Part shown: piece by piece, positions 9,561 to 16,725 of the stretch
Layout: each line of letters begins with the position of its first letter
Numbering within the stretch: the stretch's first letter is position 1
Source of the DNA: Solimonas sp040377605
Lineage (GTDB): Bacteria; Pseudomonadota; Gammaproteobacteria; Nevskiales; Nevskiaceae
NCBI GenBank assembly: GCA_040377605.1
Contig: JBEIOK010000011.1
Location: forward strand, 1-38,533
Reading direction: 5' to 3'
Length of the DNA stretch: 38,533 bases
Made by a program: the position numbers and the translations under genes
The notes under the pieces: model-generated
Databases searched by the model: none
Seen by the model: only the letters and a program-made list of their open reading frames with translations
What the model was told of the DNA's origin: nothing

Positions 9561-9587
9561 TTAGCACTCACCAATGAAGGCTGCTAA
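9561..9587. promoter_or_regulatory. CIRCE-like HrcA operator upstream of groES
   Basis: TTAGCACTC-N9-GGCTGCTAA resembles CIRCE (TTAGCACTC-N9-GAGTGCTAA), with one half-site perfect and the other carrying two mismatches. It lies about 75 nt before groES and just downstream of the sigma-32-like promoter, the usual repressor position. No hrcA gene is in the window. Confidence 0.75.
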
Positions 9588-9590
9588 TTG

Positions 9591-9616
9591 TTGGCGGCGA
9601 GTCGCCGAGATTCAAG
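9591..9616 (-). promoter_or_regulatory. Sigma-32-like promoter of groESL
   Basis: Minus-strand CTTGAAT (9610-9616), a 12-nt spacer and CCGCCAA (9591-9597) resemble the RpoH consensus, with a weaker -10 than the hsp20 promoter. The CIRCE-like site starts immediately downstream. Confidence 0.5.
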
Positions 9617-9638
9617 GGGTGAGGACCCCCGCGCGCAC

Positions 9639-9668
9639 AAAAAAGGCGGCTCGCCGATGCGAGCCGCC
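9639..9668 (-). terminator. Intrinsic terminator of the DUF962 gene
   Basis: GGCGGCTCGC (9645-9654) pairs with GCGAGCCGCC (9659-9668). Read on the minus strand the stem is followed by six T residues. It insulates groESL from the upstream gene. Confidence 0.88.
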
Positions 9669-9693
9669 CTGTTCCGGTGCATCCGCCCCGGGG

Positions 9694-10170
9694 TCAGTGC
9701 GCGTGCGCGCCGCGCCCCATCGGAATGGCCAGCCGGCGGTAGACGTCGGCCAGCAGCCACAGCGGGCCGATCAGCAGGAACTGCAGGTCCTTGAAGAAGG
9801 ACGGCTTGGCGCCCTCGATGTGATGGCCGATGAACTGGCCGATCCAGGCGCCGACGAAGATCAGGGCGGCACTCCACAGGAGGCCCGCGGTGCCGAGGGC
9901 CTGCTCGACCGCCAGCACGCCGGCATACATCGCGCCGAAGATCACGACCATGCCGGCGGCCAGTTGCCAGGACAGCCGCGCGTAATAGGCCAGCGCCAGC
10001 ACGCCGACGAGGGTGGCGACATTGAAGCCGTCACCGCCGACCGGGATCGCCTTGAGCGCGCAGGCCAGCGAAAACACGATCAGCGGGATGCAGATCCAGT
10101 GCAGCAGCTTGTTGGTCGGGTTGTGGTGGCTCTGCTGATATTCATTGAGCCATTGGCGTAGCGTGGTCAT
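9694..10170 (-). CDS. Mpo1-like / DUF962 integral membrane protein
   Basis: This 158-aa membrane protein carries the DUF962 signature: LNEYQQSHHNPTNKLLHWIC near the N-terminus and WIGQFIGHHIEGAKPSFF near residue 115. The conserved histidines bind iron in the yeast homologue Mpo1, a dioxygenase that alpha-oxidises 2-hydroxy fatty acids. Four hydrophobic segments are visible. The bacterial substrate is not known. The chosen start ATG (10168-10170) has GGAAGAG upstream. The next in-frame ATG upstream would add MPSPEEIA and has no better ribosome site. The gene ends in a strong terminator and diverges from a LuxR-type regulator. Confidence 0.83.
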   Translation of the reverse strand: MTTLRQWLNEYQQSHHNPTNKLLHWICIPLIVFSLACALKAIPVGGDGFNVATLVGVLALAYYARLSWQLAAGMVVIFGAMYAGVLAVEQALGTAGLLWSAALIFVGAWIGQFIGHHIEGAKPSFFKDLQFLLIGPLWLLADVYRRLAIPMGRGAHAH

Positions 10171-10234
10171 CGCAATCTCTTCCGGTGAGGGCATCTGTAT
10201 CCTTGGACGCCGGAAGTATCCGGTTGGTTGCGAC

Positions 10235-10263
10235 TTGAGCCGATAGTAAAACTCGCTTAAAAG
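10235..10263 (+). promoter_or_regulatory. Possible promoter of the LuxR-type regulator
   Basis: TTGAGC (10235-10240), a 17-nt spacer and TAAAAG (10258-10263) lie 10 nt before the ATG at 10274. No Shine-Dalgarno is visible, so the transcript would have almost no leader. Confidence 0.35.
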
Positions 10264-10273
10264 CATTCTTACC

Positions 10274-11260
10274 ATGCCGTCGAACGCCCACCCGCAGGAC
10301 AGTGTCGAGCCCCTGGATCGTCTGATCGCGCGGCTCTACCGCTCTGCGTTTTCCGTCCCCACCGAGGATTTCCGCGCCTGGGCGCTGAACCAGCTCAGCC
10401 GCGTGATCCCGCATGACGGGGCGCTGTGGGGCAGCGGCAGCCGCGCGCGCCTGAAGTTCCACACGGTCACCGTCACCGGCCTGCCCCCGGAATTCCCGCA
10501 GGCGCTGGAGGCCAGCTCCGGCATCAACCCGATCCTGCCGCGGATCATGCAGAACCTCGATACGCCGGTAGACATGCGCAGCGTGCTGCCGGACGAACAC
10601 TTCTTCGGCTCCGAACTGCACCGTCGCACCTTCGAGCCGTTCGGCATCTCACGCATCCTGTCGACCGGCCACATGGATCGGCGCAGCGGCCTGTACTCCT
10701 TGTTGACGCTGTATCGCAAGAACCGTGAAGCGCCCTTCAGCGAAGCCGAGCAGGCCCTGCAGAAGCGCGCGATCTATCACCTGTTCAACGCCGCCTCGCA
10801 CACCTACTTCCTGCACCTGTCACGCACGCACACGGAGCGCCCGCAGAACGCCGCCGCCGCCGTGGTCGACAGCAGCGGCAGCTTCCATGAAGCGCAGCCG
10901 CGATTCCTGGATCTGCTCGAGGAGCGTTTCCCGACCCGCAATCCCAACGCCCTGCCGTTCGCGATGCCGGACCCCGGCCAGACCCAGACGCATCAGGACC
11001 TGATGCTGCGCTGCGAACCCCTCGGTGATCTGTTCCTGATCATCCTGTGGCCAGCCGGTCCGCTGGACCGGCTGACGCCCCGCGAGCGCGAGATCGTCAA
11101 CTGCGTCGCCCAGGGACTGTCGTTCAAGCAGGCCGCCAAGAAGATCGGCGTCGCCCCCTCCACCGTCGCCAATCATCTCTACCGCGTGTATCGCAAGCTC
11201 GGGGTCTACAGCCGCACCGAGCTGGCCGCCCTGGTCTACCCGGGCAGCGACGCGGCATGA
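10274..11260 (+). CDS. LuxR-family transcriptional regulator
   Basis: This 328-aa protein ends in a LuxR/GerE-type helix-turn-helix (about residues 266-322). Motifs there are LTPREREIVNCVAQGLSFKQ, then KKIGVAPSTVANHLYRVYRKL. The N-terminal ~250 residues look like a divergent GAF/PAS-type sensor; I see neither a response-regulator receiver nor a clear autoinducer-binding domain, so its signal is unknown. The stop codon overlaps the next start (ATGA at 11257-11260), implying translational coupling to a membrane protein that could feed or use the same signal. The start ATG at 10274 is the first in frame. Confidence 0.82.
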   Translation: MPSNAHPQDSVEPLDRLIARLYRSAFSVPTEDFRAWALNQLSRVIPHDGALWGSGSRARLKFHTVTVTGLPPEFPQALEASSGINPILPRIMQNLDTPVDMRSVLPDEHFFGSELHRRTFEPFGISRILSTGHMDRRSGLYSLLTLYRKNREAPFSEAEQALQKRAIYHLFNAASHTYFLHLSRTHTERPQNAAAAVVDSSGSFHEAQPRFLDLLEERFPTRNPNALPFAMPDPGQTQTHQDLMLRCEPLGDLFLIILWPAGPLDRLTPREREIVNCVAQGLSFKQAAKKIGVAPSTVANHLYRVYRKLGVYSRTELAALVYPGSDAA

Positions 11261-12267
11261 GCCTTGTCCCGATTCCGCCCCCGCGCTGGGAGGCGTGGTG
11301 GGCGCGCTGGCGGCATGGTGTCGGACTGCTCAGCTTCGCCGCAGGCGTCGCCAGCTTCCTGTTGTTCGAGCGCCAGGAGAAGGTCGCGCAGGTTCTGGTG
11401 GTCCTGTTGCCGCTGTCGTGGCTGCTGGTCGGCCTGGAGCCCTGGTTGCTGAAGCGCGCCCAGCGCGGACGGCTGGGCGCGGTCTCCCCCCTGTTGCTGT
11501 CGTGGCTGACGCAGGGCCTGCATCAGGAGTCCTTCTTCTTCACGCTGCCCTTCTTCATCGCCTCGACCGCCTGGTTGAGTCCGCAGGCGGGCTTCACGCT
11601 GCTGCTCGGGATGGCGGCGCTGCTGTCGATCGTCGATCCGTTCTATTTCGGCCAGGTCGTGCGCCGGCGCTGGCTGCTGTGGGGCTTTCACGCCGCCGCC
11701 GGCTTCATCACAGTCCTGGCCGCCGCGCCGATGCTGTGGCATCTGACCACCGCGCAGAGCCTGATGCTGGCTGCGGCCTGCCTGGGGCTGCTCAGCATTC
11801 CGGCCTGGGCCTCGGCATTGCAGCGGCTGGGCTGGCTGCGCTGGCCGCTGGCGGCGGCGCTGGGCGTGATGCTGGCCGGCGGCGTGCTCGAACTCCGGGC
11901 CGCCATTCCGCCGGCGACGCTGCGTGTCAGCCAGGCAGAAATCACTTCGCAGATTGACGTGTCAACGCGCACACCGGGGCCGGCACTGAAGGAAATCGAG
12001 GCCGCACAGGTGCGCCGCGAAGGACTCTATGCCTGGACCGCGATCCGCGCACCGCGCGGCCTGCGCGAACGCATTGAGCATCACTGGCTGCACAACGGGC
12101 AGACCCTCGACCGGATTCCGATCGATATTGCCGGCGGCCGGGAACAGGGCTATCGCGCGTGGACGCACAAGCAAGCCTTTCCGGAGGACCCGCGGGGTCG
12201 CTGGGAAGTCCGGGTCGTCACCGAAGGCGGTCAGCTGATCGGCGTGACGCGTTTCACCGTCCGCTAG
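11257..12267 (+). CDS. DUF5924/DUF2914-type membrane protein
   Basis: This 336-aa protein has about seven hydrophobic helices in residues 15-220 (for example GLLSFAAGVASFLLFER and AAALGVMLAGGVLELRAAI). A soluble C-terminal domain of about 110 residues follows. That domain resembles DUF2914, with HHWLHNGQTLDRIPIDIAGG, RAWTHKQAF and GRWEVRVVTEGGQLIG. It probably faces the periplasm. No function is established. It starts within the stop of the LuxR-type gene (ATGA overlap), so the two are a translationally coupled pair. Confidence 0.75.
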   Translation: MSLVPIPPPRWEAWWARWRHGVGLLSFAAGVASFLLFERQEKVAQVLVVLLPLSWLLVGLEPWLLKRAQRGRLGAVSPLLLSWLTQGLHQESFFFTLPFFIASTAWLSPQAGFTLLLGMAALLSIVDPFYFGQVVRRRWLLWGFHAAAGFITVLAAAPMLWHLTTAQSLMLAAACLGLLSIPAWASALQRLGWLRWPLAAALGVMLAGGVLELRAAIPPATLRVSQAEITSQIDVSTRTPGPALKEIEAAQVRREGLYAWTAIRAPRGLRERIEHHWLHNGQTLDRIPIDIAGGREQGYRAWTHKQAFPEDPRGRWEVRVVTEGGQLIGVTRFTVR

Positions 12268-12276
12268 CGCTGTACC

Positions 12277-12282
12277 TATACT
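12277..12282 (+). promoter_or_regulatory. Probable -10 box of a leaderless rhodanese transcript
   Basis: TATACT ends 6 nt before the ATG at 12289, with no Shine-Dalgarno between. Transcription would start at or within a base or two of the start codon. The -35 region is weak. Confidence 0.45.
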
Positions 12283-12288
12283 GCCGTC

Positions 12289-12606
12289 ATGAAGGAAATC
12301 AGCGTGCAAGATCTGCGGGAACAGCAGCGCAGCCGGCCCGATCTGGTGATCGTCGACGTGCGCACCGCCGAAGAGCTGGCGCTCGCCGCCCTGCCCGGCG
12401 CCCTGCACCTGCCGATGCACGAACTGCCGGCGCGGTGGGGCGAGTTAAACCCGCACGCCCCGATTGCCGTCCTATGCCATCACGGAGTGCGCTCGGAAAT
12501 GGCTGCGCGCTTTCTGGAACGCAACGGTTTTTCGGATGTCTCAAGCGTCGCCGGAGGGATCGACGCCTGGTCGCAAACGATTGATCCTGCAGTGCCGCGG
12601 TATTGA
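12289..12606 (+). CDS. Single-domain rhodanese-like sulfurtransferase
   Basis: This 105-aa rhodanese carries the active-site loop CHHGVRS (Cys at about residue 64), preceded by the family DVRTAEE and GALHLPMHEL strands. Such proteins transfer sulfane sulfur through a cysteine persulfide; donor and acceptor are unknown. It is cytoplasmic, with no signal peptide. It lies 21 nt after the DUF5924 gene and 26 nt before the TolC-like gene, so co-transcription is possible, though a -10-like box sits just before its ATG. Confidence 0.9.
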   Translation: MKEISVQDLREQQRSRPDLVIVDVRTAEELALAALPGALHLPMHELPARWGELNPHAPIAVLCHHGVRSEMAARFLERNGFSDVSSVAGGIDAWSQTIDPAVPRY

Positions 12607-12632
12607 AGAACGAAACGACAACAAGGAGTCCC

Positions 12633-13958
12633 ATGCGTCTTCCCGCCTGCCTGATCGGCCTCGTGCTCGCCCTGCCGGGTGCGGTCCAGGCCAACGACCT
12701 GATCCGCGTCTACGACCTCGCCGTGCAGAACGACGCGAGCTTTCGCGCGGCGCGCTATGCCCGCGATGCCGCGATAGAGGCCAAGCCACAGGCACGCGCG
12801 GCACTGCTGCCGCAGATCAACGGCTCCTACGACTACGGTTACTCGGATTCCAGCGGCAGCGTCGATCAGGGCGGCGGTGTCACACGCCAGATCGGCAACT
12901 ACGGCACCGACGAGACGCTATCGGTGTCGTTGAGCCAGTCGGTCTTCAGCCTCGCCAACTGGCAGACACTGCGCCAGTCCAGCGAGCAGGTGGCCCTCGC
13001 GCAGGCGGTGTATCGCAACAACGAACAGGCGCTGAGCCTGCGCGTCGCCGAGGCCTATTTCGGTGTGCTGTCGGCCACCGACGCGCTGCGCTCCACCGAG
13101 GGCGAAAACAAGGCGGTGGAGCGCCAGCTCGAACAGGCCAAGCGTCGCTTCGAAGTCGGCCTGTCGGCGATCACCGACGTGCAGGAGGCGCAGGCGCGCT
13201 ATGACCTCACCGTCGCCAATGTCCTGCAGGCGCAGCAGGCCCTGTCGGTTGCGCAGCAGGCTCTGGCTGAAATCACCGGCGCCGCGCCCGCCGGCATCGC
13301 CGCCCTGCAGGACGAGATTCCGTTGCCGGCGCCGCAGCCGGCCGATATCGAGGCCTGGGTCCAGGCGGCGCTCGACGGCAATCTCGACCTGGTCGCCGCC
13401 ACCCTCAACCTCACCATTGCGGAGCGGGGCGTCGGTGTGGCCAAGGCCCGCCATCTGCCCACGGTCGACCTGCAGGCGGGCTATCGCGACAACACCTCGG
13501 AATCCGGCAGCTTCCCGCAGGACACCACCGGCACGTCGGTCGGGGTCGGCATCTCGGTGCCGATCTTCGCCGGTGGGGCCACGCAGTCGGCCGTCCGCCA
13601 GGCACTCGCCACCCGCGGGCAGCGTGAGGCCGAACGCGAGGGCAGCGAGCGCCTGGTGGCTCGCACCACGCGCGATGCCTATCAGGCGGTGATCACCAAC
13701 GTCTCGCGCGTCAAGGCGTTCAAGCAGGCGGTGCTGTCGAGCACCACCGCGCTGGAAGCCAGCGAAACCGGACTGGAAGTCGGCACCCGCACCGCCGTGG
13801 ACGTCCTCAATGCGCAACAGCAGCTGTACCTGGCCGAGCGCAACTACTACCAGTCGCGGTATGACTACCTGTTGTCGGTGCTGCGGCTGAAGTCCGCTGC
13901 CGGCAAGCTGACCGTGCAGGATCTGGCCGAGATCGACCGCCTGCTCGTGCAGCGCTGA
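12633..13958 (+). CDS. tolC: TolC-family outer membrane channel protein
   Basis: This 441-aa protein has a signal peptide (MRLPACLIGLVLALPGAVQA, then ND) and two tandem outer-membrane-efflux repeats rich in coiled-coil helices, as in TolC. The start of the mature protein, DLIRVYDLAVQNDASFRAAR, is typical of the type I secretion TolC subfamily. TolC forms a trimeric channel through the outer membrane and periplasm for efflux pumps and type I exporters. It could serve the tripartite pump at 32.3-36.5 kb, which has no outer-membrane gene of its own; this is inference. ATG 12633 has AAGGAG upstream. A T-rich hairpin terminator follows. Confidence 0.92.
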   Translation: MRLPACLIGLVLALPGAVQANDLIRVYDLAVQNDASFRAARYARDAAIEAKPQARAALLPQINGSYDYGYSDSSGSVDQGGGVTRQIGNYGTDETLSVSLSQSVFSLANWQTLRQSSEQVALAQAVYRNNEQALSLRVAEAYFGVLSATDALRSTEGENKAVERQLEQAKRRFEVGLSAITDVQEAQARYDLTVANVLQAQQALSVAQQALAEITGAAPAGIAALQDEIPLPAPQPADIEAWVQAALDGNLDLVAATLNLTIAERGVGVAKARHLPTVDLQAGYRDNTSESGSFPQDTTGTSVGVGISVPIFAGGATQSAVRQALATRGQREAEREGSERLVARTTRDAYQAVITNVSRVKAFKQAVLSSTTALEASETGLEVGTRTAVDVLNAQQQLYLAERNYYQSRYDYLLSVLRLKSAAGKLTVQDLAEIDRLLVQR

Positions 13959-13980
13959 AGTCGCCGTTTGCCTCAGGGCC

Positions 13981-14010
13981 GCCGCCGTCGCAAGATGCCG
14001 GCGGCTTTTT
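13981..14010 (+). terminator. Intrinsic terminator after tolC
   Basis: GCCGCCG (13981-13987) pairs with CGGCGGC (13999-14005), followed by T6. It lies 22 nt after the tolC stop and immediately before the SDR gene. Confidence 0.8.
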
Positions 14011-14029
14011 TGTGGGTGGAGAAATGGAC

Positions 14030-15007
14030 ATGCAGACAGTCTTTGTCACCGGCGGCTCCGGCTTTGTCGGCCGCAATCTGATCCGTGCGCTGCGCGCCCG
14101 CGGCGTGACGGTCCGCGCGCTGGCACGATCGCCGACGGCGCAGGCCGCGGTGCGCGCCCTGGGCGCCGAAGCGGTGGCTGCGGATCTGGAGAGCCTGCAG
14201 GCCGACGCCCTGCGCGGCTGCGACACCGTGTTCCATGTCGCGGCGATGGTCGAGGAATGGGGGCCGCGTGACGCGTTCTGGCGCGCCAACGTCACCGGCA
14301 CCGAAGCCCTGATCGCCGTGGCCCGCGCCGCCGGCGTGCGCCGCTTTCTGCATGTCAGTACCGAAGCCGTGCTGGCCGACGGCGGCCCGCTGCGCGACGT
14401 TGACGAAAGTCACCCCTACCCCAAGCATCCGCTGCCGCGCTATGCGCGCACCAAGCAAGCTGCCGAGCAGCGCGTGCTCGCCGCCAACAGCGGCAACTTT
14501 CAGACCGTGGTGATCCGCCCGCGACTGATCTGGGGCGGCGACGACAGCTCACTGCTGCCGAAGATTGCCGCCGCCGCGCGCGCCGGGAAGTTCATGTGGA
14601 TCGACGGCGGCCGCCAGCAGACCTCGACCTGTCATGTCGACAACGTCGTTCATGGCGCGTTGCTAGCCGCCGAGCGCGGTCTTCCGGGCAGCGTCTATTT
14701 CCTCACCGACGGCGCGCCGCAATCGACGCGTGAATTCTTCACACGACTCCTGCACAGCGCCGGCGCGCCGGTGCCGGCACGATCGCTGCCGTTCCGGCTG
14801 GCCTATGCGCTGGCCATGCTGTGCGAATGGCTGTGGGACGGCCTGCGCCTGCCGGGCCAGCCGCCGGTCAGCCGCATGCCGGTGGCCCTGTTCGGCAATG
14901 ACATCGTCGTCAACGACACCCGGGCGCAGCGTGAACTGGGGTATCAGCCGATGACCTCGATCGCCGAGGGGTTCGCGCAGATGTCCTCGCCCCCACCGGC
15001 CTCTTAG
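14030..15007 (+). CDS. NAD(P)-dependent epimerase/dehydratase (extended SDR)
   Basis: This 325-aa Rossmann-fold oxidoreductase has the nucleotide-binding motif TGGSGFVG at residues 7-14. The catalytic Ser lies in HVSTEAV and the Tyr-x3-Lys pair in YARTKQAAE. The closest look is to the epimerase/3-beta-hydroxysteroid dehydrogenase-like group, but the substrate cannot be assigned. I chose ATG 14030 (MQTVFVTGGSG) because GGAG lies 8 nt upstream. The ATG at 14024 leaves only 2 nt, and a GTG at 14012 falls inside the terminator tail. It is preceded by the tolC terminator. Confidence 0.88.
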   Translation: MQTVFVTGGSGFVGRNLIRALRARGVTVRALARSPTAQAAVRALGAEAVAADLESLQADALRGCDTVFHVAAMVEEWGPRDAFWRANVTGTEALIAVARAAGVRRFLHVSTEAVLADGGPLRDVDESHPYPKHPLPRYARTKQAAEQRVLAANSGNFQTVVIRPRLIWGGDDSSLLPKIAAAARAGKFMWIDGGRQQTSTCHVDNVVHGALLAAERGLPGSVYFLTDGAPQSTREFFTRLLHSAGAPVPARSLPFRLAYALAMLCEWLWDGLRLPGQPPVSRMPVALFGNDIVVNDTRAQRELGYQPMTSIAEGFAQMSSPPPAS

Positions 15008-15017
15008 TTCTTTTTTG

Positions 15018-15041
15018 GAATATGTAACTCTCTACATATTC
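15018..15041 (+). promoter_or_regulatory. AT-rich inverted repeat, candidate activator (CysB-type) site
   Basis: GAATATGTA (15018-15026) and TACATATTC (15033-15041) form a perfect 9-bp inverted repeat with a 6-nt centre, in an otherwise GC-rich genome. It ends directly against the -35 box of the yezD promoter, a typical LysR-type activator position. A related element lies before cysT (19807-19834). The CysB assignment is inference from the sulfur genes. Confidence 0.6.
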
Positions 15042-15042
15042 T

Positions 15043-15071
15043 TTTACATGTGGATGGCACCTCCCTAATCT
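15043..15071 (+). promoter_or_regulatory. Promoter of the yezD-porin-sbp-cysP genes
   Basis: TTTACA (15043-15048), a 17-nt spacer and TAATCT (15066-15071) are close to the sigma-70 consensus. The yezD ATG is 27 nt after the -10 box. Confidence 0.65.
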
Positions 15072-15097
15072 GCGCTCCACCTCAACGGGAGCCGCAG

Positions 15098-15286
15098 ATG
15101 AGTGCCGAAGCCAATCCGTCAGTCCTAGAAGCTCTGGTCCAGCGCGAACTGGATCGGGCCCTGGCTGGCCTGCGCTTCGGCACCGTCGAGATCACGGTCC
15201 ACAACGGTCGCATCGTGCAGATCGAGCGACGTGAAAAGGTCCGTCTCGACGACAGTGCGAATCCGAAGGCGCCAGAGAAACGCTGA
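15098..15286 (+). CDS. yezD: YezD/DUF2292 family small protein
   Basis: This 62-aa protein carries the DUF2292 core GTVEITVHNGRIVQIERREKVR (about residues 27-48, given here as two adjacent parts: GTVEITVHNG and RIVQIERREKVR). The family is often found next to sulfate or sulfonate uptake genes, and its biochemical role is unknown. The start ATG has GGGAG upstream. It is the first gene behind a strong promoter, and the porin gene follows 64 nt later. Its place at the head of the locus suggests a regulatory or accessory role in sulfur starvation. Confidence 0.82.
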   Translation: MSAEANPSVLEALVQRELDRALAGLRFGTVEITVHNGRIVQIERREKVRLDDSANPKAPEKR

Positions 15287-15350
15287 ACCCATTGTTGAAC
15301 CGACCGGATCGCCGGACGTTCATGACCAACCATATTTCCAGGGAGTTGAC

Positions 15351-16667
15351 ATGAACCGCTTCGAAACCAAGACCGCCACGACCGTGGGCCGCGCCCTTCT
15401 AGGCAGCGCCCTGCTGGCGACCAGCCTGGGTGCCACCGCGCAAACCGCCACCACCGACGATCTCGATCAGCGGATCCGGATTCTGGAGCGCAAGCTGGAG
15501 CTGCAGGCCGAGGAGGCCGCCAGCAAGGCCAAGGACGCCTCGACGTCGAGCATTTCCGACAAGGGCTTTGCGATCAAGAAGGGCGACTTCGAGCTGAAGT
15601 TCAATGGCCTCGTGCAACTCGACAGCCGATGGTTCACCGGCGATAGCGTGCCGCAGACCGCCGACACCTTCACCTTCCGCCGCATCCGTCCGACATTCCA
15701 GGGCTCGTTCGGCAAGCTCGTGGGCTATCGCCTGACGCCGGAGTTTGCGGGCGCCAGCGCCACCATCGTCGATGCCTATCTTGACCTCAACTTCTCGCCG
15801 GCAGCCACGGTGCGCGCCGGCAAGGTCAAGGGGCCGATCGGTCTCGAGCGCCTGCAGAGCGGCGGCGCGACCGCGTTCATCGAACGCGGCCTGCCGACCG
15901 AACTGGCGCCGAACCGCGAGACCGGCGTGCAGCTGCAAGGCGCCTTCCTCGACAAGTCGCTGAGCTATGTGGTCGGCGTCTACAACGGTACGCGTGACGG
16001 TGAAGACGGCGCGGCCACCGACAACAACGGCTTCAAGGAAGTCGCGGCGCGCGTGTTCTATGAACCGACCCCGGGCATCGGCTTCGGCATCGCCGGCTCG
16101 CACGGCAGCAAGCGCGGCGTGACCGAGGCCCCGCGCAACTACTCGACCGTTGACCGTCGCACCGGCATCACCTACGCCAACGGCACCACGTACGACGGCG
16201 ACGCCACGCGGATCTCGCCGCAGGGCTATCTCTACACCGGCTCGTTCGGGCTGCTCGGCGAGTACATCGTCTCCAAGCAGGAGTTGACCAACGGCGCGAA
16301 CAGCGGCGACATCAGCAACGACGCCTGGCAGCTGGTGGCCGGCTACGTGCTCACCGGAGAGGACGCGAGCTATCGCGGCGTGAACAAGCCCGGCTCGCCA
16401 TTCAAGGTGGGCGAGCCCGGCTGGGGCGCCTTCGAGGTCGTGGCCCGCGTCGGTGAGTTGACGGCCGACGACAAGGGGGTCGGCCTCGGCGTGTTCGCCG
16501 GAACCGGCGTGGAGACCGTGCAGAACGCCGGCGTCGGCCTCAACTGGTACCTGAACAGCAACGTCAAGATCGCCGTCAACTACAACCAGACGTCGTTCTC
16601 GAACTTCTCTGGTGCCGACCGCGACGACGAGAAGTCGATCTTCACTCGCCTGCAGCTGCAGTTCTGA
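15351..16667 (+). CDS. OprO/OprP-type anion porin, probably for sulfate
   Basis: This 438-aa outer-membrane protein has a signal peptide (to about residue 31, ATAQ). A short coiled coil follows (DLDQRIRILERKLELQ), of the kind seen at the N-terminus of trimeric OprP-like porins. The rest is a beta-barrel of alternating strands ending in LQLQF with a terminal Phe. Motifs such as FELKFNGLVQLDSRWF and FRRIRPTFQGSFGK fit the phosphate-selective porin O/P family. Its place between yezD and sulfate-binding protein genes suggests sulfate or thiosulfate rather than phosphate; this is inference. ATG 15351 has GGGAG upstream. Confidence 0.83.
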   Translation: MNRFETKTATTVGRALLGSALLATSLGATAQTATTDDLDQRIRILERKLELQAEEAASKAKDASTSSISDKGFAIKKGDFELKFNGLVQLDSRWFTGDSVPQTADTFTFRRIRPTFQGSFGKLVGYRLTPEFAGASATIVDAYLDLNFSPAATVRAGKVKGPIGLERLQSGGATAFIERGLPTELAPNRETGVQLQGAFLDKSLSYVVGVYNGTRDGEDGAATDNNGFKEVAARVFYEPTPGIGFGIAGSHGSKRGVTEAPRNYSTVDRRTGITYANGTTYDGDATRISPQGYLYTGSFGLLGEYIVSKQELTNGANSGDISNDAWQLVAGYVLTGEDASYRGVNKPGSPFKVGEPGWGAFEVVARVGELTADDKGVGLGVFAGTGVETVQNAGVGLNWYLNSNVKIAVNYNQTSFSNFSGADRDDEKSIFTRLQLQF

Positions 16668-16673
16668 ACAGCA

Positions 16674-16697
16674 GGGGCCGGCCTGCGGGCGGGCCCC
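16674..16697 (+). other. Intercistronic hairpin between porin and sbp
   Basis: GGGGCC (16674-16679) pairs with GGCCCC (16692-16697), with a 3-bp inner GCC/GGC stem. There is no T-tract, so it may stabilise or process mRNA rather than terminate it. Confidence 0.4.
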
Positions 16698-16725
16698 GAT
16701 CCTCTTTCACCTGGAGTCCATGACC

